Positions 37,021 through 49,443 are shown, counted from the stretch's first letter. The stretch: 64,000 bases of DNA from Sphingobacteriales bacterium JAD_PAG50586_3 (GCA_023213195.1 CP096135.1:2290842-2354841); one strand, 5' to 3'. Made by a program: numbers and translations. The notes: generated from the letters alone by a model not told the origin.

Positions 37021-40000
37021 TGAATTTCAAAAAATTACTTTTTTCCTATTTGTTTGTACCTCAATATTATCCAAAGCACAGGTTATTATTAACCAGGAAA
37101 CTTTTGAAAGTGTTGTTGGCGAGCTAGGCTACACAGTTGGTACCGGCAGTGGCACAATTGGCACTGTTACCGGCAATTCTTCTGGTACTGTTACTCCTAA
37201 CGCAGTGCCTATGTATACCAGTACCACCAGGGGCTACCGCATGGCCAATGTTACAGCCACCGGACGTAATATAGATTTTGGAACCCTTACAGGGCTGGGT
37301 ACTTACACAAGCAAGTATGTTACCCTTAGGTTGGCATCTTTTTCGGGCACAACAGGTAATGGTGCCGAAACCAGCGACTTTGCCAATATTTCCATTTCGT
37401 TTAATAATGGGTCTACCTGGTCTAGCGAATTACGCGTAACAGGCAACACCAATACACGCTGGGATTTTTCGGGTAGTGGCACTGCCACAACAACTTATGA
37501 TGGTGATAATACCCCTGTATCGTCTGTTTCTCCTGCCGGTGCAACAGGGCTTTCTACAATGAGGGTTAATTTACCCGATACGTGTACCAGCGTAAAAATA
37601 AGGGTAACATTAGCAAACAATACTGCTGATGAACTTTGGATTATAGATGATTTAAAGGTTTTTGGTACATCGGCCCCTACAGGTGCATCAACCATTACAG
37701 CAGGTGGTGGGGCAGAACCGGCTACTATTTCATCTTTAGTTAATACTTTGGGTGCTTCGGCTTTAAACTTTGATTTTACCGTTACTGATGATGGCGCAAC
37801 TCCTGCAACTGACGCGTTAAATACACTTATATCGCAAATAATAATAGGGCAGGGTACAGGCAACGATGTTGCCGATTGGACCCAAGCCATTGCCGGTGCG
37901 CAACTATCTGATGGTACTAATACACTTGCCGGTACTGTTGGTGCTACAAATATTACATTTGCTTCTATACCTAACGGAGCAGGTCAATTAGGCCGCATTA
38001 CTGATAATGGTAACAAAACATATACTTTAAGGGTATGGCTAAACAGCACATTAGGGGGTAGTTTACCTACTACAGCCGATGGTTTAAACCTTGTTTTTGA
38101 TGTTTCTAACGGCTCGTTCTCTTTTGCAGGCAGCTCTAGCGCATTAGCCCCTACCCAGTCTCAAAATTCAGGGTCTGCCAACAATGCCATAAGCGTTGTT
38201 GCTACGACACTAGCCTTTACTACACAACCTTCGCCAACTACAATAGGTGCCGGCGCTACATTCACCACATCGGGTGTTGTTACTGCGCGCGATGCAAATA
38301 ACAATACCGACCTAGGCTTTAACTTTGCCGCTACTGTAACCAATGCGGGTTCTATTGGCATGAGCAACGCCCCCACAACATTTGCATCAGGCGTACTTAC
38401 TTTCCCCGCCGGCTTTATATATAATGCAACCGGCAATGGCACATTAACGGTAACTGCTAACAGCTTGAATACTACAAGTACAACTATTACGGTAATTAAC
38501 GCACCGTATGGTATTTTCTCTAATGATATTACAGATACCAACCCAAGTTCTGCCAACCCATATACCAATGGCCAGGTGGTTAACTCTAACATTACCGCTA
38601 CCGGTATTGGCAGGGGCACGGGCATTTCAGCTGCTTCGGCGGGTAACCGTTATGCTGCTAGCGGATGGAGCACAGCAGGTATTTTAACTACCGATTATTT
38701 TACGTTTACCCTTACTCCAAATTCAGGTTACGAAATTGATTTTACCGATTTTGAATATACAGGCTAGGTTTCAACAGGTTCTCCAAACCTTGTGTTTAGG
38801 TCTAGCCTAGATGGTTTTACCGCCAACATAGGTTCTATGAATAGCAACGGAACAACAATAGACCTTTCGGGTGCCGCTTACTAAGGATATTACTACTGCA
38901 ATTGAGTTCCGCATTTATGGTTACAACTTTGCTTCTGGTTCAGCAACATTCAGTATAAACGATTTTGCTTTTCATGGTTTTGTAAACCTTGTGCCGGTTG
39001 GTGCAAGTACAGTAACTGCCGGTGGCGGTGCAGAGCCTGCTACTTTATCATCATTGGTTACAACCTTAGGCGGTTCTTCGCTAAACTTTGATTTTGCTGT
39101 TAATGATGATGCTACCAATAATGCTATAGATGCGGCCAATACGTTAATCTCTCAAATTATAATTAACCAGGGCACCGGCAACGATGTTGCCACCTGGACG
39201 CAAGCCATTGCCGGAGCACAACTTAGCGATGGTACAAATACACTTAACGGTACTATTGGTGCAAGTACAATCACTTTCTCATCTATACCTTTTGGTAGTG
39301 GCCAGTTAGGTTATATTGCTGATAATGCTAGCAAAACCTATACCCTTAGGGTATGGTTAAACAATACTATGGGTGGTACTTTACCTTCTACAATTGATGG
39401 GCTTAACCTTGTATTTGATGTAACCAATGCATCGTTTACCTTTGATGCGGCTTCTAGTTTATTAGCTGCCAGCCAAACACAAAACTCGGGTGCTACCAAC
39501 AACGCGGTTTCTGTAGTGGCTTCGGCACTTACATTTATTACGCAGGCCACGCCTACAAGCATAAACACCAACCAGGTGTTTACTACCCTGCCTGTTGTTG
39601 AGGCCCGCGATGCTAATGGTAACCGCGATTTGGGTTATAACAACGCCGCTACTGTTACTACTGTTGGAGGTTTAGGCTTTAGTGGCCAGTCTACCAATTT
39701 TGCTTCGGGCTTATATAACTTTACAACATTCCAATATACCTCTCCGGGCAATGGTACACTAACCGTAACAGGTTCGGGTTCTCCGGCAACTACCGCTACC
39801 AACAACTGTGTAACAATTACCGTAGTAGCAGGCCCTTGCGTTGACGAAGGTTTTGCCGGTGGCACAACTGCCCCTCCGGGTTGGACATTTACCGCCATTG
39901 GAGGCGTATACACTACCAATAGTAACTTTGGTAATGCTTCGCCATCATTACAGTTTGATAATACTAACGATGCTATAACTACCCCAACAGTTACCAACCC

Positions 40001-43000
40001 AACCCAACTATCGTTTTGGTACAAAGGGCAAAACAGTACCAACTCATACTTATTGGTGCATGGCTTAATTGGTTCTACCTGGATATTAATAGACTCTATC
40101 CGCCCGCTGGCTACTACAGGAACAAACGTATCGTATGCCATAAGCAACCCTTACACCCAATTCAGGTTAACCTACATACGCGCAACAGGCAACCTAGCCC
40201 TTGATGATGTAAACGTACTGTGCTCTTCTACCGTAGTGCCTACAAACTACTACCAGTCTAACGTTACCACAGGTAACTGGGATGCTGCCGGTTCTTGGCA
40301 AACATCTACCGACAATGTAAACTGGGTAGCAGCTACCGCCGCGCCCGATTTTAATGCCAATACTATTACCATACGCAACGGCCACACTATTACCATAACC
40401 CAAGGCATAACTACAGACCAAACGGTTGTTGCCGCTGGTGGCACATTGGTAATTAACCCATCGGTTATATTTGTGTTGAATGATGGTGCAGGTGTAGACT
40501 TACAAGTTAACGGTACGTTAAATGATAAATCTACCGGCTCTAACGGCCAGTACATATCCGGTAGCGACCCACGTTGGGAACTTGGCGCCAACGGCACGTT
40601 TATTAAAGAAGGTAACTCATCGGCCAACGTATGGCAGTGTACTTACCAAGGTGCCGATGGTAATTGCCGTAACTCGGCTATACCCGCCACATCTACCTGG
40701 ATTGTACGCCAAACAGGCAGTGCTGTAACTCTTTCTTCAACCTATGCTTACTATGGCAACCTTATTATAGAAAATACATCGGTAAATGCGTGGAATGGCA
40801 ACCTGTCGCAGGCTTTTCAGGGTGGTACATCATCAGAAGCACCTGTAATTAAAGGTAATCTTGATGTTGGCGGCACTGGCAGCAACACCGTAGGTTTTAT
40901 TATTGCCAATACAAACGCTAATCCGGTAAGGGTAGATGGTAACGTTACCGTGCGCAACGGCTCTACCCTAAACTTGGGTACATCGGGCCAAACAACCACG
41001 GGTATAGAGGTTAAAGGCAATATCAACCTAAGTGCATCAGGCAACCTTATTTATGGTTCATCTTCAGGCTCTAACAGGCAGCTAAGGTTAACCGGTACTG
41101 CACAGCAAACAATATCGGGCGGCTCTACTGTAAACATACTTAACATGTTGGTTAGCAATACCTCAACACCAAGTGTTGTTATGGGCCGTAATATTAAGGT
41201 TGATAACCAATTAACGTTAAATACAGGCTCTAAACTAAATGTAAACGGCTATACGCTGGAACTGGCCGGTACCATAACCGGTACAGGTACTCTTAGCGGA
41301 AGCACCACCTCTATATTAGATATAACAGGTAGCGGCGCATTAGGTACACTGTATTTTACCCAAACTGCTAATACATTCCGTACTATAGCACTAAACAAAA
41401 CAAGTGGTTCAGCTACTATTGGCAGCGGCAGCAACATGGTAAGGGTTTACCAAAACCTTGACCTTGAAGCTGGCACATTAACTACCAACGGTAACTTAAC
41501 AACCTTATCAAGCGCGTTGCAAACCGCTTATATAAACAATTTCTCTGCCGGTTACAGTGGTTCATTAAGTGGCAACGTAATTGTACAGCGTTATATAACA
41601 AGTCTTAATAATGGTTTCCGTTATATAGGCGCGCCTGTTGCTACTACTTTGGGTGGAACATCTTTAAATTTAAGCGCTGTTTCAGGCTTTGTAATTTCAG
41701 GTAATCCCGGTCAGGTTATACCATTGGGTGCTTGTAACGCATCAACCAATCCACCTAATGTATCGCAAAACTCACCTTATGGTACATTTATGTATTGGGT
41801 AGAAAGCAGCATAATTAACCAATGCAGGCAAAGTGGATGGTGGTTCCAAACCACAGGTGCAATGACTATTGGGCGTGGTTACGGTGCTAAACTGTCTAAT
41901 GGTAATACCGTAATTTATACCGGTGCTGCTAATACAGGCAGCCAAACCTTTAATGGCTGCACACGCACAAACATATTTAATAGCAATTTTGATGGTTGGA
42001 ATCTTGTTTCTAACCCATTCCCATCAACTATTAGGATTGATGATACTGATAATGGCACTAATAATACAAACAACATGCCGGCTGGCTTTAATGGCACAAT
42101 ACAGTTTTACATAACTAGCGGCCCTTATGTAGGAACGTATGCACCGGCTAATTCAGGTACGGCCCCGGTTAATATTGCATTAGGCCAAGGCTTTTGGGTT
42201 CAGGTAGCTAATTACGGAGCTCACACCAGCCTGGACTTTAACCAATAATCACCGCACTACATCTTCTGCTACTTACTTTAACAACAACTCTCCGGTTAAA
42301 CACCACTTAAAAGTTGATGTGGCAGGTAATGGCTTTATGGATAAAACCGATATTAATTTTATTGAAGCTGCTCAATCAGGTTTTGATTTTTATGATGGCA
42401 CTAAATGGGAAAGCAACGCTAACCAGCCAACTTTATACACTACCATTGGTAGCGATGTTGCTGCAATAAACTCATTACCATTGTTAACAGAGGCTGTTGC
42501 TATACCAATGGGTATTAAACCCGGCACAAGCAGTGAGTATACTTTTACTTTTTCTGATATTGCAAGCTTCCCACAATCGGCTATGATATATCTGGAGGAT
42601 TTGAAAGATAATACCATTACCGACCTGCGTGCTAACAATAGCTATGTATTTACTGCCAACCCTGCCGACGACCCTGCCCGTTTTATGCTACACTTTAAAC
42701 CGGGTGTTCAGGTAGAGGTTGCCGACCAGGATTGCGATAATGCAGGTTCTATAGAGGTTGTTCAATCATCGTCAACCGTATGGTCATCGTATAACTTAAA
42801 AGATAACAACGGCAATGTGTACGCACAAGGCACAAACTTTAGCGGTAGCTTTACTGTTAATGGTTTACAGCCTCAAGAATACATCTTAACTTTAACCCAC
42901 ACTAACGGCTATATTGCTCAAGAGTTTATTACGGTTAATGGTACATCGGTTGTTTCGGCTAATATTACAGTATCGGCTACCAATGTTCAGGTAGATGAAG

Positions 43001-43461
43001 CGGTTAACTTTACTGCTACTGTTAATAATGCAACTGAGTTAGTTTGGAACCTTGGCGATGGTACTATTGTAACGGGTACCAACACTGTACAACATACATA
43101 CGGCGCTAATGGTACATACAATGTTACACTTACCGCCCAAAACGATGTTTGTAATGATATTGCCTATAAAACTATAGTAGTGGGTGCCACTACCGGCATA
43201 GCTGATACTGATGCCTCTGCACTAAAAATATACGGACAAGGCAACCATTTAGTAGTTGAGTATAGCAATGTTTTAAACAATAAAGCCAACATATCGGTAT
43301 TTAACATGTTAGGCCAAAAGGTAGAATCGTTTACCGGTGTTTCAACATTAAACGGACGGTCTGAAATTATGCTGACTAACATTAAACCGGGTTATTATTC
43401 AGTTCAAGTTATAGCAGGTAATCAGGTTGTTAACCAAAAAATATACTTAAACGCTAACTAA
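37021..43461 (+). CDS. Giant T9SS type A adhesin-like protein (four reading-frame lesions)
   Basis: About 2140 residues when joined. ATG 37021 encodes a signal peptide whose second half (CTSILSKAQ) is in another frame; the shift lies in a T run near 37043. Further lesions: TAG at 38765-38767 (expected Gln), frame change at 38881-38886 (CTAAGG where CCAGG restores AYQDITTA), and a shift near 42232-42240. Visible domains: a jelly-roll-like start, two copies of a ~230-residue module (37680-38450 and 39005-39830: AGGGAEPATxSSLV ... SQIIIxQGTGNDVAxWTQAIAGAQLSDGTNTL), filamentous beta-repeats around 40500-41400, a PKD-like domain (LVWNLGDGTIVTGTNTVQHTY) and a sorting domain from LKIYGQGNHLVVEYS. 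Probably a surface adhesin. Confidence 0.82.
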
Positions 43462-43520
43462 TATTAAAACCATCTTATAATTTTTATAATAACCGGGTGT
43501 CTTAGTTTAATAAAATTTAT

Positions 43521-43528
43521 TAACTTTG
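43521..43528 (+). promoter_or_regulatory. Minus-7 box of the small sorting-signal protein
   Basis: TAACTTTG, 22 bases before ATG 43551. Confidence 0.45.
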
Positions 43529-43550
43529 GCACTCGGTTGTTATTAATAAC

Positions 43551-43784
43551 ATGCTTATGAATAGATTATTTACTAATACGAAATCGTTGGTGCTATTGCT
43601 AACAGGCATTTTAGCGCCATTTACAGGAAGTATTTTGATGGCCCAGCCGCCAGATCCTCCACCACCACCAGAAGTAGCTTCAATAGCAGGCGCTGCTATT
43701 GCTATTGTAATATTAGGTTGTGTAGGTTATGGTGTATACACCATTTACAAGAAGAATAATAAGAAGGTTGAAACTACAGCCTAA
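43551..43784 (+). CDS. Small exported protein with C-terminal sorting-signal-like tail
   Basis: 77 residues: signal peptide (SLVLLLTGILAPFTGSILMAQ), a proline run (PPDPPPPPEVAS), then one transmembrane helix (IAGAAIAIVILGCVGYGVYTIY) and a basic end (KKNNKKVE). The order short motif, hydrophobic helix and Lys/Arg cluster at the extreme C-terminus looks like the tripartite signals (PEP-CTERM, PID-CTERM) recognised by exosortase-type enzymes, but almost nothing remains of a mature protein after removal of both ends. It could instead be a small two-helix membrane protein. Downstream is a bidirectional terminator. Confidence 0.55.
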   Translation: MLMNRLFTNTKSLVLLLTGILAPFTGSILMAQPPDPPPPPEVASIAGAAIAIVILGCVGYGVYTIYKKNNKKVETTA

Positions 43785-43801
43785 GGCTTAACTTATTTAG
43801 A

Positions 43802-44218
43802 TTATAACGAATCGCAACTGCATTTTTGTAGTTGCGATTTTTGTTTTACCTCAATATTAAGAATATTAGTGACCTGAGTTTTCGAATTTGTCTCGGTAAA
43901 AACAACCATTTCTACACCTGTAGTTGTCTTGCCTTCTATCTGGTAAACCGGGTAGGGTTTTTTCCTTGTATCGCTTTTAGAAAATAATACATCGCCATTA
44001 GATATTGCTATACCTACTTCTTTTGGGTCAATATTGTTGCAGCTTAATATGCAGGTAGATTTTGGGTTAAGTATTAAGCGCGTACCCACTATCTGTTCCT
44101 TTACCCTGTCTTGCGGTAACCACGATGGAAACTTCTTGCCCTTTATCAGCATAAAGTAAACCAACACACTGCCCAAAACTATACCTACTATAAAAAATAC
44201 AAAGCGCTTACGGTCCAT
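43802..44218 (-). CDS. DUF4258-like protein with N-terminal membrane anchor
   Basis: 138 residues. One transmembrane helix (FVFFIVGIVLGSVLVYFML) follows the short basic N-terminus. The rest matches what I recall of DUF4258: RLILNPKSTCILSCNNID, a GDVLFSKSDTRKKPYPVYQIEGKT segment, VVFTETNSKTQVTNILNIE, and a Cys-containing end (KCSCDSL). Function unknown. It is 15 bases from the J-domain gene on the same strand, a likely operon of two envelope-associated proteins. Confidence 0.55.
   Translation of the reverse strand: MDRKRFVFFIVGIVLGSVLVYFMLIKGKKFPSWLPQDRVKEQIVGTRLILNPKSTCILSCNNIDPKEVGIAISNGDVLFSKSDTRKKPYPVYQIEGKTTTGVEMVVFTETNSKTQVTNILNIEVKQKSQLQKCSCDSL
43810..43848 (+). terminator. Terminator overlapping the end of the DUF4258-like gene
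   Basis: AATCGCAACT/AGTTGCGATT hairpin followed by TTTTGTTTT. It serves the plus-strand small gene; on the other strand the same bases encode the last residues (KCSCDSL) of the neighbour. Confidence 0.8.
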
Positions 44219-44233
44219 TATTATTTAGGTTGA

Positions 44234-45091
44234 TTAACTGTTTTTTATTTTGCTGCGAAGATACTGCACCCTGTAAAACGAAACCCATTCGTACAGCACA
44301 CTTATGGTAATAAATATAGTAAAGGCAATATAACCGCTAAAAAGCAGCAGGTAGGCTGCAGGCATTTGCCTAAATGGTATGTATACTATGCCGGCAACCA
44401 GTAATATAACAGGCATAAGGCTGCGCAGGCCTAAGTACAGTAGCTCGCCACTTAAAAAGCCGCAATTGGGGGCGGGCAGGTAGCCCAGAACTTTCTTAAA
44501 TAGCGTTGTTAGCCATTGCACGCTCTTAATATACAGCCACATAAGCGGGGCAAACAGCAAAGCAATAAAAGCCAGCAGCGGCACTGTAATAGCTGCCAGT
44601 ATTGCACCCATTAGTATTATCAATATAAACAGTGCAAAACGTGCCAGGGTAGGGCCAAGGCCTTGTTTATTCGGCCTTATGTATTCATTAGCGGCATTAT
44701 AGGCTTTGGAGAATATACCCGGCAACCCAAACCATTTCCACTTGGCAAACAGGTAGAATAAGGAGAGTATGTTATCAGCCTCCTTAAATAGCGGGGTACT
44801 AAATATTTTGTGCTTGTGGGCTATGCTGTATTCCGATGCCCTGTTGCGGTACAGTATACCATCTTCAATATTGGGGTTGTAATTGTTAAGGTCTGCTATA
44901 TCCAGCACCCGAAGGTAATCGTAGGCTTCTTTAATTTGTATAAAGCGCCTTCCGGCTTCTATCTGCTGCTCATACACCCTAAAGTTATCGGGGTGCCATA
45001 ATTTAGCCTGTTCCCGGTAAGCCTTTTTTATACCATCAGTTGTATAAGGCTTATCAAGCTCTAAAATATATGTGGCTTGCAGTATTGTCAA
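44234..45091 (-). CDS. Membrane J-domain protein
   Basis: 285 residues. Residues ~3-65 are a J domain with the HPD motif (YREQAKLWHPDNF) that stimulates DnaK ATPase. The remainder has about four hydrophobic helices (FALFILIILMGAILAAITV, and others) and no Gly/Phe or zinc-finger region, so it is a type III J protein that would recruit DnaK to the inner membrane. Client unknown. Start is a TTG or ATG-like codon at 45091 just ahead of the divergent subtilase gene. Confidence 0.85.
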   Translation of the reverse strand: MTILQATYILELDKPYTTDGIKKAYREQAKLWHPDNFRVYEQQIEAGRRFIQIKEAYDYLRVLDIADLNNYNPNIEDGILYRNRASEYSIAHKHKIFSTPLFKEADNILSLFYLFAKWKWFGLPGIFSKAYNAANEYIRPNKQGLGPTLARFALFILIILMGAILAAITVPLLAFIALLFAPLMWLYIKSVQWLTTLFKKVLGYLPAPNCGFLSGELLYLGLRSLMPVILLVAGIVYIPFRQMPAAYLLLFSGYIAFTIFITISVLYEWVSFYRVQYLRSKIKNS

Positions 45092-45128
45092 AACAGTTGC
45101 CTAAATTAGCGCATACATTAAATAAACT

Positions 45129-47006
45129 ATGCGCGTTACAAAGGTACAATTTATAGGCATTTTGGCATTCATTATCTGTTCATTTAATGCTGTTGCCCAG
45201 CAGGTTGCACAGGGTAAATACTACGTAAATATCCCTCAACAATCAGCAGATAAGCCGGTTGTAGTGGGTCAGCTTTTGCCCTTGCTAAACGGTGGTAGCG
45301 CTGTTAAAATTGGAGAAACAGAGTTTTTGATTGATGCTCCGGATATAAGCGAGGCCGATTTGTACAGAAAACTACACGCATCTTTTGTAAGCCCTATCTA
45401 CATAAAAGGCAAATACCTTGCAGCCGAAAAGAACCGTATTGTTATTAAGCTTAAGGATAATGCTAATGAGCGTAGGTTTTTGAGTATTGCTGATAACCTT
45501 AGCTTATCAAATGTTGTAAAATCGCCTTTAATGGCTAACACATGGTTTGCCTATCGTGAAACTAATATTGATTTTAGCGTTGATAAGCGAGATGCATGGA
45601 GGCAGTTGTTAAACTACGACTTTGTAGCCTATGCCGAACCTGATATTCTTTTTACTCCCGTTGTTCCTTCTATTCAATCTAACGATCCTTTGTTTAACCG
45701 CCAATGGGCAATAACCAATACCGGCAGCGCGCAGCAGTTTAACGGCACGCCCGGTGCCGATATGAAAGTAGAAGGTGCTTGGAGTATTTCCGGCGGCAGC
45801 CCCGATGTTCGCATTGGTGTTATGGATTCTGGTGTTGATACCCTGCACCCCGATTTGCTACCTAACCTATTACCCGGTTTTGATGCCAATAGCGATAGTG
45901 TGGACACCAAGGGCTATCCAACCCCTAATTTTGATGATGATGGCCACGGTACCTGCTGCGCGGGTATTTGTGCCGCTGCAATTAATAATGCCGAAGGTAT
46001 TGCAGGCGTTGCCCCGTTTTGTAAAATAGTGCCTATACGCATGTTCTATTATTTGAATTTTGGCGGCCAGGTTATCCCTCTTTCATCAAGTGTTGATGCT
46101 GCCACCGGCATTAGCTGGGCATGGCAAAATGGTGTTGACGTGTTAAGCAACTCTTGGGGCGTACCCGATAGCCTTATCCCTTTTCTTGGCGACCCACAGG
46201 TAGTGGTTGATGCAGGCCTTGAAGCCATTGCTAACGGCCGTAATGGTAATGGGATGCTTATGCTATACTCTAGCGGTAACGATAATTCTACTACCATATT
46301 ATTGCCTGCCCGCTACCCCGAAGTTATATCTGTAAACGCAAGCAGTATGTGCGATGAGCGCAAAAGCCCCCAAAGCTGTGATAACGAAACCTGGTGGGGT
46401 GGCAACTACGGCGACAGCCTTGATGTATCTGCCCCCGGGGTTAAAATAGCCACTACCGATATGCTGGGTACTAAAGGCTACGGTAACGGCAGCTACTACT
46501 ATACTTTTAATGGTACATCGGCAGCATGCCCTAACGCGGCAGGTGTTATGGGCCTTATCCTGTCTATGAACCGTAACCTGCCCTATAACAATGCCCGCTT
46601 TATTTTAGAAAACTCTGCCGACCGTACCGGTGGGTACGATTATTCTGCCAACAAAGCATCGGGTTCATGGAGCTTTGAACTGGGCTACGGACGTGTTAAC
46701 GCTTACAAAGCGGTATTGGCTGCCCAATCAACAGTAGGTATTACCAACAATGGCGCTAAAGAATTTACTGCCTATGTATACTACGGCGCCGATGGTATGC
46801 CTTACCTTAACCTGAATGCCGATAAACCATCAAATGTAACTATAGCGTTGTACGATGTTATGGGCCGTTTTATAGAGAATGTATACACAGGTTCTAATGT
46901 TAACCAGCTAAATAACATGCCGCTAACTATTAGCGCGGCGGGTATGTATCTGGTACGTGTAAATGTAAACGGTAGCAGCTACGGCATTAAGGTTGTTAAA
47001 AAGTAA
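45129..47006 (+). CDS. T9SS-secreted S8 (subtilisin-like) serine protease
   Basis: 625 residues. Signal peptide ends AVAQQ; a prodomain follows (~25-185). The catalytic triad is in place: Asp in IGVMDSGVDTLHPD, His in DDGHGTCCAGICAA, Ser in NGTSAACPNAAGVMGL, and the oxyanion Asn in DVLSNSWG. A type A sorting domain ends the protein (ALYDVMGRFIEN, GMYLVRVNVNG, YGIKVVKK). Exported and probably released or anchored at the cell surface, for protein degradation. Confidence 0.93.
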   Translation: MRVTKVQFIGILAFIICSFNAVAQQVAQGKYYVNIPQQSADKPVVVGQLLPLLNGGSAVKIGETEFLIDAPDISEADLYRKLHASFVSPIYIKGKYLAAEKNRIVIKLKDNANERRFLSIADNLSLSNVVKSPLMANTWFAYRETNIDFSVDKRDAWRQLLNYDFVAYAEPDILFTPVVPSIQSNDPLFNRQWAITNTGSAQQFNGTPGADMKVEGAWSISGGSPDVRIGVMDSGVDTLHPDLLPNLLPGFDANSDSVDTKGYPTPNFDDDGHGTCCAGICAAAINNAEGIAGVAPFCKIVPIRMFYYLNFGGQVIPLSSSVDAATGISWAWQNGVDVLSNSWGVPDSLIPFLGDPQVVVDAGLEAIANGRNGNGMLMLYSSGNDNSTTILLPARYPEVISVNASSMCDERKSPQSCDNETWWGGNYGDSLDVSAPGVKIATTDMLGTKGYGNGSYYYTFNGTSAACPNAAGVMGLILSMNRNLPYNNARFILENSADRTGGYDYSANKASGSWSFELGYGRVNAYKAVLAAQSTVGITNNGAKEFTAYVYYGADGMPYLNLNADKPSNVTIALYDVMGRFIENVYTGSNVNQLNNMPLTISAAGMYLVRVNVNGSSYGIKVVKK

Positions 47007-47008
47007 GC

Positions 47009-49284
47009 TTAAGAAGCTTCGCTACCATCTACCCTGTAAACAGATTTTACACCTTCAACCTTTTTCAATTTTTGAATAAGGCTGTTTAAGTGTTCGGTAC
47101 TGTTTACAAACACCAATATATTTCCCTCAAAAATACCATCGTTACTATCAAAGCTTATGGAGCGCATGTTTAAGTGTTGCTCGTTTGATATAATACGGGT
47201 AATATTGTTTACTATACCCACATCATCAAACCCGGTAACCTTAAGCGCCGATAGGAACGATAGGGAGTTTTTATCAATCCATTTAGCCTTAACAATGCGG
47301 TAGGCATAGTTACTCATAAGGCTTATGGCATTGGGACAATTGGTTTTGTGTATTTTTATACCCTCGTTAATGGTAATAAAGCCAAACACCTCATCGCCGG
47401 GAATAGGGTTGCAACAGGGAGCCAGTTTATAATCTATCTTTTGCAGGTTTTCACCAATAACAAGCATAGAGTCTTTGCCGCGCAAAGAGGTTACCATATC
47501 ATCAAACTTCTCCCTTTCGGCCGCTTTTTCCCTGCTAAACGGGTTACGCAGCAGGTTTAAAAAACGGTTGGTCGATGTTTCTTTTTCTCCTCTAAATAGT
47601 CGGGCAGGGTTTTAAGGTCTATTTGTCCTATTGCAATATCGTGGAACAAATCCAGCACGCTGTGTACCTTATAGTTCTTAGCCAGGCGGTTTAGCAACTC
47701 ACCATCGGGTTTCAGTTTAAGGTGGTTAAGCTTACGCTCCAGCATGGCGCGGCCCTCTTCGGCCATGGCACGTTTTTCTTCTTTAAGGGCGCTCTTAATA
47801 CGGCCCTTGGCCTTAGCGGTAACAACATAGCCCAGCCAGTCTTCTTTAGGCCGTTGTTTAGATGAGGTGATGATTTCTATCTGGTCGCCGCTTTTTAACG
47901 GGTAGCTAAGCGGTACCAGTTTATTGTTAACCTTAGCCCCAATGCAACTGTTGCCTATTTGCGAGTGTACCTCGTAGGCAAAGTCTAACGCGGTAGAGTT
48001 GGCAGGCAATGTTTTTAATTCCCCTTTTGGGGTAAAGATAAATATCTCTTCAGAAAAGAGGTTCAGCTTAAACTCATCAATAAACTCAAGGGCGTTGCCA
48101 TCAGAGTTTTCAATCATCTCGCGTATGCGTTTCAACCACGAGTCTATATTACTTTCGCTGCTGTTTTTGCTGCCTTCTTTATACAGCCAGTGGGCTGCGT
48201 AGCCCTTCTCGGCAATATCGTCCATACGGCGGGTACGTATCTGCACTTCTACCCATTTGCCTGTGGGGCTCATTACAGTAGTGTGCAAACTCTCATAACC
48301 ATTGGCCCGTGGAGTCGATATCCAGTCGCGCAGGCGCTCCGGGCTGGGTTTATAAAAATCGGTAACCATAGAGTATACCTTCCAGCAATCGGCTTTCTCG
48401 TTCTCCGGTTTCGATTCTACAATAATACGAATGGCAAAAATGTCGTAAATCTCTTCAAAAGGCACCCCTTTTTTGGTAACCTTGTTCCATATAGAAAAAA
48501 CAGATTTTGGCCTGCCCTTAACTTCAAAATCAAGTCCATTCTCTGCCAATGCCTTTTTAATAGGCATAGTAAAGCGGTTGATGAAGCGTTTGCGTACATC
48601 TTCCGTATTTTTTAGCTTATCAACTATCTCCTGGTAGGTATCAGGCTCGGTGTACTTTAAGCCCAAATCTTCCAGTTCAGTTTTTATGGCATATAACCCC
48701 AGGCGGTGGGCCAGCGGGGCATACATATACAACGTTTCTGATGCTATTTTCAGTTGCTTATCGCGGGCCATAGAGTCCAGCGTGCGCATATTGTGCAGGC
48801 GGTCGGCCAGCTTAATAAGTATCACCCTTACATCGTCAGACAGGGTAAGCAACATCTTCCTAAAGTTCTCTGCCTGCTGCGATGAGCGTTGGTCAAACAC
48901 ACCCGATATTTTGGTAAGGCCGTCAATAATCATGGCAGGCTTCTCACCAAACTGGCGTTTTATATCTTCAATAGTAATTTCAGTATCTTCTACAACATCA
49001 TGTAGCAAGGCACACACTATGGCAGTAGCGCCAAGACCAATCTCGTCGGCACAAATTTGGGCAACAGCAATGGGGTGGTAAATGTATGGCTCGCCACTTT
49101 TGCGGCGCATGTCTTTATGGCTCTCAACGGCCAAATCAAAAGCCTTACGAATAATTTTGCGGTCTTCCAGATTAGTCCGCCCCTGCACAGAGCGTAATAA
49201 AACCTTATAACGCTTTAATATTTCTTTTTCTCTAATTCTAAATCTACTGCCGTTATTGTTGTCATACTTATAGCTACTCTCCAC
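47009..49284 (-). CDS. spoT: Bifunctional (p)ppGpp synthetase/hydrolase, Rel/SpoT family (frameshifted)
   Basis: About 750 residues when joined. The HD hydrolase domain (HPIAVAQICADEIGLGATAIVCALLHDVVED; HDxxED site) comes first, then the synthetase (IWNKVTKKGVPFEEIYDIFAIRIIV; GYESLHTTVMSPTGKWVEVQIRT), the TGS domain (IFIFTPKGELKTLPANSTALDFAYEVHSQIG) and, in the downstream frame, a zinc-finger/CC region (KLAPCCNPIPGDEVFGF) and ACT domain. The frames separate near 47560, where a run of five A's on the coding strand precedes ETSTNRFLNLLRNPF. Because it is the stringent-response enzyme the break is probably a base-calling error. Confidence 0.93.
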
Positions 49285-49443
49285 GTAAAAATACGTACTA
49301 ATTAACAGTTAATAAAGCGTAAAGTTTATTCTTGTTAAATACTTGTTGTTAATAGACAAAGTAAAATTAAAGTCCCCCTCACTCCTTTAGGAGAGGGAGA
49401 TTTAGGGGGTGAGGGAAAAAATGGGATGAAGTTGCTATTAAAC
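49285..49443. repeat. Intergenic palindromic repeat
   Basis: CCCCCTCACTCC...GGAGAGGGAG hairpin at about 49374-49412. No gene. Confidence 0.5.

Noticed and set aside
28830..38767. TAG stops as possible recoded sense codons (pyrrolysine or suppression)
   Set aside because: TAG ends normal genes here (418, 27901), and both internal TAGs are at sites one base from CCAGG, like other lesions.
37495..40627. Antisense reading frames in the giant T9SS gene
   Set aside because: The plus-strand frame has clear domains and a sorting tail; the antisense frames are hydrophobic shadows without motifs.
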